Positions 8,162 through 16,958 are shown, numbered from the stretch's first letter. The stretch: 64,000 nucleotides of DNA from G942493375 sp942493375 (GCA_942493375.1 OW818698.1:5332001-5396000), one strand, 5' to 3'. Made by a program: numbers and translations. The notes: generated by a model from the letters alone, not told the origin.

Positions 8162-9355
8162 CTAATATCTTCCGAAGTGCTGTATTGCAGACATAATCAG
8201 CCGCAGTCCTGTCAATCGCGAGCCGTTGTTGATTGAACCAGCTGTGCTGAATACTACACCTCTGCGCTCGCGTGACATATCGAAATCCCGAAGGAACTCA
8301 GCCAGAATATTGGCTTCTTCATTTCTGCTGAATGTAAATGGAGCCAGCTGCCCGTGAATGATTGCATCCGGCATGTGCTGGCGGATTTCGTCTATCATCA
8401 CAGTCGGGCCAAGATTCACTTCTGTCAGTCCAAGTGATGCCAAAATTGGAAGCAGATGCCCCATTGCAGAATCCGAATGCTGGAACCGCATATCACCCGG
8501 GTTCGGGCTGAAATGGTCAAAGAATCCCTGCAAAATAGGAGCACCAAAGACTTCATACATAGAAGGTGTCATCAGATAGCAGTTGTCGTCTGCAATCCAG
8601 AAACCGTGGGGAGCAGTGCCTCCGGCCTCCGCATCCAGTAAATCAGCGACAGCCAGAAACGCCCGCAGTATTGTATCGCGCAATCTCAGCATCAAAGGTT
8701 CATTATCGCTAAATAGATATATAAGTCTCTCAATCCCGTATATGGATGTTGCAAAAGTAACCGGTCCGCGTAGTCCACGCAGCCGGGGTGGGGGAACTCC
8801 CAGCACATTCAAACGATCTTTCTCTTCATCCCAGTTTTCCGGCAAAATGAATGACCGCAAGTCGCCATCCAAACGTGCATTCACCCTGTCCAACAAGTCC
8901 TGCAGTTCCTCTTCACTGTGTGCAGATTCCTGCAGCCACCAGGACCATGTTCCCGGAATCCAGACGTTTTCAGCTTCAAACAGGTCAACAATACTCTTGA
9001 CTGCCGGCCACTGCATGTTTGGATCAATAGGTTCTTCATTCAGAAGTCGACGTCCGACAATAGTTTCAGCTTTATCATTGTAAGCTTTGTTAAGTTCCAG
9101 ACGCCATGGCTCATCGTGGTCATATCGCCAGTAGTCCTCTGCAACTTCCAACTCATCGTATACGCATTCCCCACTCATCATAATCCCCATAGGTATCTGC
9201 GGGATCTCACTCCCAAACGGTTCCGCTCGTGCAACTGCCTGGTCAATCCAAAACTGCTCCAGATCGACAGGCGCAAGACCAGCGTTTTTAGCAGTCTCTT
9301 CCAATAGCCATGTGATTTTGTGTTCATTATCAGAGGATTGGGAAATTGAAGTCAT
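8162..9355 (-). CDS. Uroporphyrinogen decarboxylase-like (URO-D superfamily) protein
   Basis: The product is 397 residues with the URO-D barrel pattern. The C-terminal half has GDMRFQHSDSAMGHLLP, LGLTEVNLGPTV, IHGQLAPFTF and GVVFSTAGSINNGS. In corrinoid or thiol methyltransferases of this superfamily (MtaA/CmuA type), zinc is held by H-x-C plus a later Cys. Here the sites read H-S-D and A-G-S, so the thiolate ligands are missing. A haem-pathway role is unlikely in this setting. The neighbouring GH4 gene suggests a catabolic role in which the URO-D-like fold acts on a sugar-derived or methylated compound, but the reaction is unknown. AAGGAT precedes the ATG. Confidence 0.75.
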   Translation of the reverse strand: MTSISQSSDNEHKITWLLEETAKNAGLAPVDLEQFWIDQAVARAEPFGSEIPQIPMGIMMSGECVYDELEVAEDYWRYDHDEPWRLELNKAYNDKAETIVGRRLLNEEPIDPNMQWPAVKSIVDLFEAENVWIPGTWSWWLQESAHSEEELQDLLDRVNARLDGDLRSFILPENWDEEKDRLNVLGVPPPRLRGLRGPVTFATSIYGIERLIYLFSDNEPLMLRLRDTILRAFLAVADLLDAEAGGTAPHGFWIADDNCYLMTPSMYEVFGAPILQGFFDHFSPNPGDMRFQHSDSAMGHLLPILASLGLTEVNLGPTVMIDEIRQHMPDAIIHGQLAPFTFSRNEEANILAEFLRDFDMSRERRGVVFSTAGSINNGSRLTGLRLIMSAIQHFGRY

Positions 9356-9473
9356 TATGTAATCCTTATCTATTTACCGAGCATACAGTCCATGATTTCT
9401 GCGATATTGTAGTATAATGCTATTTGTTATACATAGTAAATGGATTATATTGCTCTATAATTGGATAATACTG
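9356..9473. promoter_or_regulatory. Divergent promoter region between URO-D-like and AraC genes
   Basis: A perfect TATAAT (9413-9418) suits a promoter for the AraC gene. It overlaps the ATG at 9417, which therefore cannot be the translation start if this box is used. No clear -35 is visible. The divergent arrangement suits a local AraC regulator. Confidence 0.4.
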
Positions 9474-10400
9474 ATGTTTATCAATCCGCTATATGTGAAG
9501 ACTCTCCAGACAGATTCACCACCTCAGTTACTGCAGCTGCAGTGGCAAAACACCATCTATTCCTGTTCGATACTGCATGCAGGCAGAGAGTTCTACTCAT
9601 CTGAGGACACAACGAGACAAGGTTCGCACGCCCACCATATATACCATTTAGTCTTGTATATTAAAGGCGTAAACGAGATTTCGTATTTGGGGAAAACCCA
9701 CATATGCCGACCCGGAACACTTCTGCTAGTGAGTCCTGATGAACCTCACAACTTCTCTCCCCGTAAAGCAGGAGAACTAACATATATTGAGTTTACATTC
9801 GAGTATCGTCATGGTGAAGAATTGCTGGCTTTGCCGGTTCACAATGTACTGGCTCTAATAACAGGTTCCAGATTGTCACCGGTCAATTATCCTATCGTTG
9901 TTGAAGAGGGTATCTGTTCACGATTAACTGCTCGTGTACTTGCATTAGTCGAAGTGCTTTCGGCAGGTCTACCGCACTCCCTGTTCTCCGGGCAGGTTAT
10001 TCTGGCTGATATATTCGATATACTGATCCAGGCGATATATGAAGAGGATAGCTCGTATTCACTGGATATGGCCCAACGATTGGAGTTTGTCCGAAGAACA
10101 ATGGAAAGTGATTATCAACGTGTTCTGACCAATGATGACCTTGCAGCGCTCGCTCAAGTATCAGTAGGTCATTTTACGCGCGAATTTAAACGAGTGTTCG
10201 GTGTTACTCCAGGCAGCTATCTGCAAAAGTGCAGGATCACAGCAGCTAGAAACCTCCTGACTACCACCCGTCTGTCCTGTAGAGAGATTGCTGCACGAGT
10301 CGGTTATGCTGACGAATACTATTTCTCACGAGTATTTAAGCAAGTCTCCGGAATGTCACCCGCAGCTTATCGTAAGCGTATTATTTCTTCGAATATATGA
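9474..10400 (+). CDS. AraC-family transcriptional regulator with cupin sensor domain
   Basis: The product is 308 residues from ATG 9474. The longer frame from 9417 starts inside a likely -10 box. About residues 35-190 form an AraC-type cupin (GSHAHHIYHLVLYIKG, CRPGTLLLVSPDEPHNF), which binds a small sugar-like ligand. The last 100 residues hold two helix-turn-helix units (LAALAQVSVGHFTREFKRVF and REIAARVGYADEYYFSRVFK, ending MSPAAYRKR). Family knowledge: these activate sugar catabolic operons. Divergent placement suggests it controls the URO-D-like/GH4 pair, and the inducer is unknown. Confidence 0.9.
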   Translation: MFINPLYVKTLQTDSPPQLLQLQWQNTIYSCSILHAGREFYSSEDTTRQGSHAHHIYHLVLYIKGVNEISYLGKTHICRPGTLLLVSPDEPHNFSPRKAGELTYIEFTFEYRHGEELLALPVHNVLALITGSRLSPVNYPIVVEEGICSRLTARVLALVEVLSAGLPHSLFSGQVILADIFDILIQAIYEEDSSYSLDMAQRLEFVRRTMESDYQRVLTNDDLAALAQVSVGHFTREFKRVFGVTPGSYLQKCRITAARNLLTTTRLSCREIAARVGYADEYYFSRVFKQVSGMSPAAYRKRIISSNI

Positions 10401-10496
10401 AATGATACTGTGTAGTAACATATGCATACACAGAGATAGTGAGTTATTATTATAGTAAGTAAAATTCCGTGCATACTGATGCGGTAGGATTATTAT

Positions 10497-12377
10497 TTGT
10501 CATCATATTATGATTTCATTGAATTGAGCAGACCTGATTACGATACCTCCGGATTGGTCTTGATTGACGATTGGGACGTTGCAACCGGTTCAGGCTCAAC
10601 ATTTGTTTTCTCCAACCCAATACAGATCATAAGTGCAACCTCGTTCCCTGAGGTGAATACTGGACTTGCAGCGATCTCAGATCTTCAACTACGAGGTTAT
10701 TATCTGGCGGGATATCTTTCCTATGATGCAGGACTTATGCTGGATGCCCCAATATCTACCCGACACACGCAGAATGTCCCTCTGCTATGGTTTGGTGTCT
10801 ATGACTCCGTGATCAGGAAAGATTATACCGATGCCTGTATTCCAGCATATGATGAAGCAGAACTTGTAAGCGATGAGCATCTCAATATTTCGGATGAGGA
10901 GTATCTTACCAGTGTTACCCGGATTAAAGAATATATAGCTGCAGGTGATGTATACCAGGTGAACTATACTTGCAAGCTACTATTTCAAAATGCAGGCACA
11001 GCTATGGGATTATTCTCCCGCCTGCGTAAGGTACATCCTGTCTGTCACTCCGCTTATATCAACACTGGCAGCTTTCAAGTGATCTCCCTTTCCCCTGAAC
11101 TCTTCATAAGGAGGACCGGAGACAGGCTCCAGACCAGACCGATGAAAGGGACTATAAAAAGGGGATTGTCCTATGAGGAAGATATAGTTTTCGCACATTT
11201 CCTGCAGCAGGATGTCAAGAACCGGGCAGAGAATGTGATGATAGTGGATCTTATGAGGAACGATATCGGGCGAGTCTGCAAATATGGCAGTGTCAGTGTA
11301 CCGGAGATATTCCAGATCGAGAGTTACCGGTCACTTCTTCAGATGACAAGCGAAGTTGAAGGAACGCTGAAAGACGGATTAACAACTTCTGATATCCTTG
11401 AATCTGTAATGCCGGCGGGCTCCATAACAGGCGCACCAAAGATCCGTTCAATGCAGATAATCGACCAGCTGGAAAGCGCCTCTCGTGGCGTTTACTGTGG
11501 CTCAATCGGGATGTTTCAGCCAGGCGGAGATTTTCTGCTGAATGTAGCAATTCGGACTATAATTCAGAGAGGTGAAACCTGCGAAATGGGGATAGGCAGC
11601 GGAATAGTTGCCGATTCCGATCCTCATTCTGAATTGAAAGAGACACTGCTGAAAGGCTCATTCCTCAAAATGACTCCAATAGATTTTCAGCTGTTGGAAA
11701 CATTGGCTTATCTGAAGGACAGGGGGTATGTGTTCTTCGAGGAACACATGACCAGAATGAAGAACTCAGCTGCGTTTTTTGGCTGGAGATTTGATCAATC
11801 CGGCATTCGTAAATCCCTGCTCAACATAGCAGAAGAGCATATTGAGCATGAACTGGAATCTGAATATGCACGAGTGAGGTTTCTTGTCTCAATCAGCGGT
11901 GAAATCAACATTGTTTGGACTGATATAGGCGCTGTGACGATTACACCGGTAAAATTGCTTTTGGCGCAAAGAAAAACCAATTCCGACGATGTCTTTTTGT
12001 ATCACAAGACAACAAAGCGTGAATTATACGATCAGGATCTATATCAAGCTCGAAAGATTGGCTATTTTGACGTGTTGTACACAAACCAGCGCGATGAACT
12101 GACTGAATGCTCTTTTACCAATATTATGTTTGAAATAGATGCCAAATGGTACACTCCCCCAATTGCCTGCGGACTGTTACCTGGCATTTGGAGGCAGAAC
12201 GCAATATCTCAAGGTAGAGTGACAGAACGCATATTGACTATACAGGATCTAGCCAAAGCAACCCGTATTGTAGTATGTAACTCAGTTCGCGGGGAGATGG
12301 AAGTCGAAATCATAGAAACTAACAATAATGAATCATCCTGCAAACTCGTTTGGCAATCTCAAAATCCTCTTGTTTAA
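10497..12377 (+). CDS. pabBC: Bifunctional aminodeoxychorismate synthase component I / aminodeoxychorismate lyase
   Basis: The product is 626 residues with a TTG start and TAGGA seven bases upstream. Residues 1-400 are the chorismate-binding PabB domain: EYIAAGDVYQVNYT, RPMKGTIKRG (with the PabB-type lysine of PxKGT), MIVDLMRNDIGR and PAGSITGAPK. Residues 410-626 are a PabC-like PLP-dependent lyase (ECSFTNIMFE, PIACGLLPGIWR). Together they make p-aminobenzoate from chorismate for folate, in the cytoplasm. The glutamine amidotransferase partner PabA is not in the window. Fusions of this order are known in other bacteria. The gene is not obviously co-regulated with its neighbours. Confidence 0.9.
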   Translation: MSSYYDFIELSRPDYDTSGLVLIDDWDVATGSGSTFVFSNPIQIISATSFPEVNTGLAAISDLQLRGYYLAGYLSYDAGLMLDAPISTRHTQNVPLLWFGVYDSVIRKDYTDACIPAYDEAELVSDEHLNISDEEYLTSVTRIKEYIAAGDVYQVNYTCKLLFQNAGTAMGLFSRLRKVHPVCHSAYINTGSFQVISLSPELFIRRTGDRLQTRPMKGTIKRGLSYEEDIVFAHFLQQDVKNRAENVMIVDLMRNDIGRVCKYGSVSVPEIFQIESYRSLLQMTSEVEGTLKDGLTTSDILESVMPAGSITGAPKIRSMQIIDQLESASRGVYCGSIGMFQPGGDFLLNVAIRTIIQRGETCEMGIGSGIVADSDPHSELKETLLKGSFLKMTPIDFQLLETLAYLKDRGYVFFEEHMTRMKNSAAFFGWRFDQSGIRKSLLNIAEEHIEHELESEYARVRFLVSISGEINIVWTDIGAVTITPVKLLLAQRKTNSDDVFLYHKTTKRELYDQDLYQARKIGYFDVLYTNQRDELTECSFTNIMFEIDAKWYTPPIACGLLPGIWRQNAISQGRVTERILTIQDLAKATRIVVCNSVRGEMEVEIIETNNNESSCKLVWQSQNPLV

Positions 12378-12406
12378 TTGACTAGCCACGTTCGCTGTGC
12401 TAGACT
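12378..12406 (+). promoter_or_regulatory. Putative sigma-70 type promoter for the beta-propeller gene
   Basis: TTGACT (12378-12383), 17 bases, TAGACT (12401-12406). It starts immediately after the pabBC stop codon, leaving a leader of about 40 bases. Confidence 0.4.
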
Positions 12407-12452
12407 TGCGGCATAATCAGCAATAATACTCTTCATACTCGGAGGATGCTTC

Positions 12453-13661
12453 ATGCAAGTCAAAATCGTGGATTTTACCGAACTACCAGTGCACGATACT
12501 ACCTGGGCGATCAATGCCGGACCGGACGGATGTGCATATGTGGGGGCTTGCTGCGAGCATCTGGGTGGAGTTGCCGCAGTAGTAGTTCGATATCGTGCAG
12601 ATGGGACCCGTGAAGCGCTTATAGACATGGGGGAAGCTACCGGACAGCCTGCGGATAACGGTAGAGCCACGCAGTGTAAAGTGCATGATGCGCTGATAGT
12701 CGATGACGATGGAGTTATGTATGCCGGGACGCATTTAAGCGGTCCTCCGCTCGGTCAGATGATATATAATCCATGGGGCAACTGGGGAGATCCACATGTC
12801 AGTTTTGCAGGTGCGACGCTGGCTGTGTACGATGTCCACAAAGATGAAATGATCCGCACGGAGCTGCTATACCCTCAAGAAGGCTGCCGCTGCCTCGCAC
12901 TGGACAAACGCAGAAAACGGCTCTATTCCTGCACTTATCCTCTCAATCATTTCCACGTATGGGATATTGAAGCAGCCATAGATACTGATTATGGCCGCAT
13001 AGGTGCAGTCAATCCTCAGACAATCTGGGTTGATCCGGATGGTAACGCCTACACCTGCAACGATTTTGGCCGGGTGGTGCGTTTTAATGCTGAGGCCCAA
13101 AAATTAGAAGAGCTGGACACCTTCACCCCGCATCCTCCATACCACAAAGGCTGGCATAATATATCCTACGATGCAGTAGCCTGTCCTGATCCAACTAAGG
13201 TCGTTGGAGTCTGCTGGAATTCATTCCCAAGGCTGTGGATGTATGACATGAGCGATGGTTATCACGGGAAAATGACCGATCTTGGTCCGGTGCACCAGAA
13301 CCTTACCGGATATGAGCCTCACGAGATAAACAATACCCACGTTGGAGGACTGACATTCGGTCCGGATGGCAAACTGTACGTCTGCGCAATGACTGAATGG
13401 TCTAAAACCGAGGGCACAATTACCCACCTGCACCGAATCGATATTCAAACTGGTGAACATGAGGACCTTGGACGCCTCTATGACCCCGAAATGAACCAGA
13501 ATGTCTGGTATGTCAGCCGGGCAATGTGGATTTCCAGACGTGACCTTATAGGGGCAGTAGTAGGTCGCACCCCGACCGGAATAGTGCATATACACTTCGA
13601 TGAGAACGAATTGGCAGACCTTGGTGATCCCGCATACCCCAGAATGAGGTTATGGGGATAA
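12453..13661 (+). CDS. Beta-propeller protein of unknown function
   Basis: The product is 402 residues with GGAGGA upstream of ATG. It shows repeated propeller-like strands (WAINAGPDGCAYVGACC, ALIVDDDGVMYAGT, IWVDPDGNAYTCNDFGRVVR, GGLTFGPDGKLYVC) as in SMP-30/NHL-type propellers. There is no signal peptide and no lipobox. I do not recognise a named family or see a definite active site. Similar propellers occur near sugar lactonases and glycosidases, which fits the setting, but this is only contextual. Confidence 0.6.
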   Translation: MQVKIVDFTELPVHDTTWAINAGPDGCAYVGACCEHLGGVAAVVVRYRADGTREALIDMGEATGQPADNGRATQCKVHDALIVDDDGVMYAGTHLSGPPLGQMIYNPWGNWGDPHVSFAGATLAVYDVHKDEMIRTELLYPQEGCRCLALDKRRKRLYSCTYPLNHFHVWDIEAAIDTDYGRIGAVNPQTIWVDPDGNAYTCNDFGRVVRFNAEAQKLEELDTFTPHPPYHKGWHNISYDAVACPDPTKVVGVCWNSFPRLWMYDMSDGYHGKMTDLGPVHQNLTGYEPHEINNTHVGGLTFGPDGKLYVCAMTEWSKTEGTITHLHRIDIQTGEHEDLGRLYDPEMNQNVWYVSRAMWISRRDLIGAVVGRTPTGIVHIHFDENELADLGDPAYPRMRLWG

Positions 13662-13700
13662 AAAAATGCCTATGAATTCAGGGGATTGAGGTGTCATCTA

Positions 13701-13735
13701 TCCGTTCGTGCTGAGCCAGTCGAAGCACGAACGGA
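13701..13735. repeat. Palindromic repeat (CCGTTCGTGCT family), copy 1
   Basis: CCGTTCGTGCT and AGCACGAACGG arms lie between convergent genes, so it could act as a terminator in both directions. A second copy with slightly different arms is at 22785-22819, again just after a gene end. Confidence 0.7.
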
Positions 13736-13748
13736 TTAGGCTTTTATA

Positions 13749-15188
13749 TTACGCAGATTCACTTGGTAACTCAATCGTCACCGTTGTCCCCTTGCCTTCT
13801 TCGCTGGATATATTTAACGTCCCACCGTGTACTTCCACAAGTTTGCGTGCAATGCTCAGACCTAACCCGGAGTGGGAGTCGCTGGGGGTTCTTGCTGTGT
13901 CCGCCCGGTAGAAAGAGTCAAATATATATGGCAGATCCTCTGCACGAATACCTTTTCCGGTATCAGCAACAGTGATCTTAATACTCTTCCCTTTTTCTAT
14001 TGCAACCCTGACTTCTGCACCTTTGCCAGCATAACTGACAGCGTTCTCAAGGATATTGTCCAGGACCTGTGTAATGCGGTCAGGATCAACCTTCGCTCGT
14101 ATTATTGAAGTAGATACAAATGGTTGCAGCAAGGTGCCTGCATCTTTCGACTCGACTTCGTGAGAGTGAACAACTGATCCAACCAGTTCGCTCAAGTCCA
14201 CGTATTTCACGTTCAACGGCAGCTCATTGAGGTCTAGTTTAGCCAGTTCCATCAGGTCCTGGACCAACCTCAACATACGTTCCGAAGTCCTCACTAAAGC
14301 AGACACCGCCCGGTCTCGTCTCTCCGGTTCCTCGGCAACTCCATCCTGCAGTGCTCCAGCCATTGTACGCATGGTAGTAACAGGGCTTCTGAGCTCGTGA
14401 GCTATGTCAGCCAGGAATTTACGGCGGCTTTCGGCATCTTTTTCCAGACTTTTTATATGAGCCGACACCTGGCTTGCCATCTGGTTCATTGTCTCAGCTA
14501 CTGCCGCAAACTCATCACCACTGGCGGCTGGTATTCGATATTCAAAATCACCTGCCTGAAATGCGTCTGCCCCTCTGGAGAGCTGACTCAACGGATGAGT
14601 GAACCGCTGACCAAGCAAAATACCGGCCAATATTGCCAGTCCCAGTGCTATTGCGAACCTCAGTGCAAGTATTTTGGCTTCGAAAGTTTCCATTTCACCT
14701 TCGGGCATCGGCCCATCAGGTCCGCCCATCGGAGGACCTCCCTGCCCCGGATTCATCCCTGGAGAGCCAGCTGGAATTGGCACATTGGGACCACCCATTA
14801 GTGGGACTCCCTGTCCCGGATTCATTCCCGGTGAACTACCTGGTATTGGTCCGTTAGGAGCACCAATAGGTGATGGTGCCTGTCCTGGATTTATCCTGGG
14901 GGAGCCATCCCGCATTTGGCCATTGGATTCATTCATAGGAGGGCGATGACCGGGGCCTCTTGGAAAAGGTGGACGGCCGGTAAAAAACTCTATTATCCCA
15001 AAGTGTGGTTCGGGAAATGGTCGTGGATACAGGTCCGGGCGATCAAGCATTTGCTGACGGAACGAACGCATATTCAAATAGTTGGCGTAGTTGGCTATGC
15101 CAGTGCTTAGCACCCAGCTCAATACTATTGTGGCCAATATGGCGATTGCAAGGTTTGTGCGTACACTAACCTTCGGGGCGATATGCAT
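13749..15188 (-). CDS. Membrane sensor histidine kinase with Gly/Pro-rich repeat sensor region
   Basis: The product is 479 residues. TM1 is about 12-34 and TM2 about 172-193. They enclose an extracytoplasmic region with three roughly 23-residue Gly/Pro/Met-rich tandem repeats (95-163, unit like SPGMNPGQGGPPMGGP). HAMP follows (194-246), then the HisKA phospho-acceptor His264 (DIAHELRSPV) and a HATPase with DNILENAVSYA, VADTGKGI and GLGLSIARKL. It autophosphorylates and passes phosphate to the overlapping response regulator. The genes overlap by 23 bases, so translation is probably coupled. By analogy with CpxA/BaeS it senses envelope state. The repeats resemble the Gly/Pro tracts of the nearby Spy-like and MacA proteins. 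Confidence 0.93.
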   Translation of the reverse strand: MHIAPKVSVRTNLAIAILATIVLSWVLSTGIANYANYLNMRSFRQQMLDRPDLYPRPFPEPHFGIIEFFTGRPPFPRGPGHRPPMNESNGQMRDGSPRINPGQAPSPIGAPNGPIPGSSPGMNPGQGVPLMGGPNVPIPAGSPGMNPGQGGPPMGGPDGPMPEGEMETFEAKILALRFAIALGLAILAGILLGQRFTHPLSQLSRGADAFQAGDFEYRIPAASGDEFAAVAETMNQMASQVSAHIKSLEKDAESRRKFLADIAHELRSPVTTMRTMAGALQDGVAEEPERRDRAVSALVRTSERMLRLVQDLMELAKLDLNELPLNVKYVDLSELVGSVVHSHEVESKDAGTLLQPFVSTSIIRAKVDPDRITQVLDNILENAVSYAGKGAEVRVAIEKGKSIKITVADTGKGIRAEDLPYIFDSFYRADTARTPSDSHSGLGLSIARKLVEVHGGTLNISSEEGKGTTVTIELPSESA

Positions 15189-15879
15189 AGCCTACTCCTC
15201 TGATTGTTGCGATGGGGAAATCGGCACAGCCTGCTCCAGTCAATTTTTCACGCAGTCTGTAGACAAGGTTATCAACTAACCGCAGTTCACCATAAAAATC
15301 ACCGCCCCATATTCTTTCTACCAGGTGCTCTCTCGATAAAACTATCTGGGGAGAACCCATAAGGGCCGCAAGCAGGTCGAACTCCATTGCTGTCAGTTCG
15401 ACGGCCATACCTCCTACAGTTGCCCGGTGTTCTTCCAGAGACAGGATCAGATTTCCCCATTTGAACGGTGTAACTGCAGAAACACTGGGTTTTGATGGTT
15501 GTTCCGGTTGGCTGCGGCTTTTGCGCCTCAGGAGTGCCTGGATTCTGGCTACAAGTTCCGAGACATTGAATGGTTTCGTTACATAGTCATCAGCGCCAAG
15601 TTTTAACGCACGGACTTTATCGATTTCGTTATCACGCGCGGACAACATCATTATCATTGCGTCTGACTCACCACTGATTATTTCACAGACTTTTATACCA
15701 TCCATCTTTGGCATCATGACATCCAGAATTACCAGATCAGGCTTTTCTTTCTGAAAGACCTCAACAGCTGCCTCGCCATCGGGTGCGGCGATTACCTGGT
15801 AGCCTTCGGCTTCCAAATACCATCGCAGCCCTTCGGTCAGGTCAGCATCATCATCAACTATCAGAATTCGAATGCTCAT
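15166..15879 (-). CDS. OmpR/PhoB-family response regulator
   Basis: The product is 237 residues. The receiver domain has Asp53 (LVILDVMMP), acidic residues at 9-11 and Lys102 (YVTKPF). The C-terminal winged helix (LTAMEFDLLAALM, DNLVYRLREKL, RGVGYAYRPEG) marks the OmpR/PhoB class. AGGAG precedes ATG 15879. It overlaps the kinase gene downstream. The divergent region upstream holds two direct repeats of 11-bp period that fit this class of regulator, suggesting autoregulation and control of the Spy-like gene. Confidence 0.95.
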   Translation of the reverse strand: MSIRILIVDDDADLTEGLRWYLEAEGYQVIAAPDGEAAVEVFQKEKPDLVILDVMMPKMDGIKVCEIISGESDAMIMMLSARDNEIDKVRALKLGADDYVTKPFNVSELVARIQALLRRKSRSQPEQPSKPSVSAVTPFKWGNLILSLEEHRATVGGMAVELTAMEFDLLAALMGSPQIVLSREHLVERIWGGDFYGELRLVDNLVYRLREKLTGAGCADFPIATIRGVGYAYRPEG

Positions 15880-16030
15880 GCCAGTACTCCTGAATAATGC
15901 GGGTTAGTGAATAATGCAGGATAAGCGTTATCACAATCAGATTCTAGCACCCTATGATGGTCTCCGCAAACCATTACTATTAAACTCATGCGCGCAATCA
16001 TTTGTGTATATGATCTTATTCTAATCTGAT

Positions 16031-16051
16031 TGTGATGTACCTGCGATGTAC
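16031..16051 (+). promoter_or_regulatory. Putative response-regulator box 1 (11-bp direct repeat)
   Basis: TGTGATGTAC (16031-16040) is followed at 11-bp period by TGCGATGTAC (16042-16051), nine of ten bases equal. Direct repeats on one helical face are the usual OmpR/PhoB-family site. Regulator assignment is inferred from the adjacent gene. Confidence 0.55.
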
Positions 16052-16176
16052 GGAGCTGTATTTTTGCCCCAATTGCCGGAATTTACCTGATATTTGCTGT
16101 CTGACTGCTATTTCCGCATTTTTGGGTGATTATTGAGGATAAATGGTCGAATTACACGATATATCTTACATAAACA

Positions 16177-16197
16177 TGTGATGTAAGTGTGATGCAA
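16177..16197 (+). promoter_or_regulatory. Putative response-regulator box 2 (11-bp direct repeat)
   Basis: TGTGATG occurs at 16177-16183 and again at 16188-16194, an exact 11-bp period, sharing TGTGATGTA with box 1. It ends about 30 bases upstream of TATAAT (16227-16232), over the -35 region, the position expected for an activator of the Spy-like gene. Confidence 0.55.
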
Positions 16198-16340
16198 AAA
16201 CAGGCACAATGACACAAAATATGGAGTATAATTGATTGTAGATGTTATTCAAGCCAAACTGAATTAGAAAACGTAACAAAAAAGTAAACAGAAACACTTG
16301 GGTAACACACATCAGCCCTTTAACACAGGAGGAACCTGAA

Positions 16341-16913
16341 ATGAAAACTAGAGTATTGGTATTAGCGGCACTGGCCACATTAGTTTGTGTGTCAGCAGTT
16401 ATGTCTCAGGGTGGGGGACGCCAGGGCGGAGGACGTCAGGGTGGGCCTGGTGGTCCAGGTGGACCGGGAGCAATGAGTTGCCCTGCAATGGCAGTAGCAC
16501 CACCTCAGGCAGCAATGCTGGATCGCTTGACTGAATCCCTTGAACTTGCCGATGATCAGTTAACGCAGTTGACCGAGGTAATGACAAAGGGAGACAAGAC
16601 CGCGAAGACCCTCCAGGAAAAAGCAGCCAAAGCAACAAAAGCTCTCAAGACTGCTCTACTGGCTGCAGACTTTGATGTTGTAAAAGTTAAGGAACTATCT
16701 ACAGCAGCTCAAAAAGCCGAAGCAGACCTGATTACTGCAAGTATCGACGAATGGGTCAAGATAAGGGCAATCCTTTCTGATACCCAGCTGACTGCACTGC
16801 AGAAAGCAATGACTCCTCCAACAAGAGGGACACGCGGCCAAGGTGGTCCTCGAGGCGAAGGTGGCCCACCACCTGAAGGTGAGGGTGGACCTCCCCCTTC
16901 TGATGAATTCTAA
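16341..16913 (+). CDS. Spy/CpxP-like periplasmic protein with Gly/Pro-rich ends
   Basis: The product is 190 residues. It has a signal peptide (MKTRVLVLAALATLVCVSAV), then a Gly/Arg/Pro tract (about 24-45). A helical core carries two LTxxQ-like motifs (LADDQLTQLTEV and LSDTQLTALQKA), and a Gly/Pro/Glu tail follows. Family knowledge: Spy/CpxP proteins are envelope chaperones, and CpxP also restrains its kinase. The position divergent from an OmpR-type two-component system is the same logic. Sequence similarity is low-complexity in part, so the call rests on the LTxxQ core, helicity and context. AGGAGGAA precedes the ATG. The downstream genes are probably in the same transcript. Confidence 0.65.
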   Translation: MKTRVLVLAALATLVCVSAVMSQGGGRQGGGRQGGPGGPGGPGAMSCPAMAVAPPQAAMLDRLTESLELADDQLTQLTEVMTKGDKTAKTLQEKAAKATKALKTALLAADFDVVKVKELSTAAQKAEADLITASIDEWVKIRAILSDTQLTALQKAMTPPTRGTRGQGGPRGEGGPPPEGEGGPPPSDEF

Positions 16914-16930
16914 TTATCTACCTGGATATT

Positions 16931-16958
16931 TCCCGGTCCTGTGAATGCAGGACCGGGA
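16931..16958 (+). promoter_or_regulatory. Perfect intercistronic hairpin after the Spy-like gene
   Basis: TCCCGGTCCTG and CAGGACCGGGA form an 11-bp perfect stem with a 6-base loop. It is followed by A-rich, not T-rich, sequence. It may therefore protect or process the mRNA, or act as a partial attenuator, rather than terminate. Confidence 0.5.

Larger units (their letters stand above)
15880..16340. promoter_or_regulatory. Divergent regulatory region of the two-component system and Spy-like gene
   Basis: This 461-base gap has no gene. From left to right it holds a half copy of the GCCCGC repeat (15891-15907) and a 14-bp inverted pair ATCACAATCAGATT (15930-15943) / AATCTGATTGTGAT (16023-16036). 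Next come two tandem regulator boxes (16031-16051 and 16177-16197), a -10 TATAAT (16227-16232) without a good -35, and AGGAGGAA before the Spy-like ATG. The layout suggests an activator-dependent promoter. Confidence 0.6.

Noticed and set aside
14674..14949. Plus-strand Pro/Gly-rich open frame
   Set aside because: It is the antisense of the repeat-coding sensor region of the histidine kinase. The composition is a by-product.
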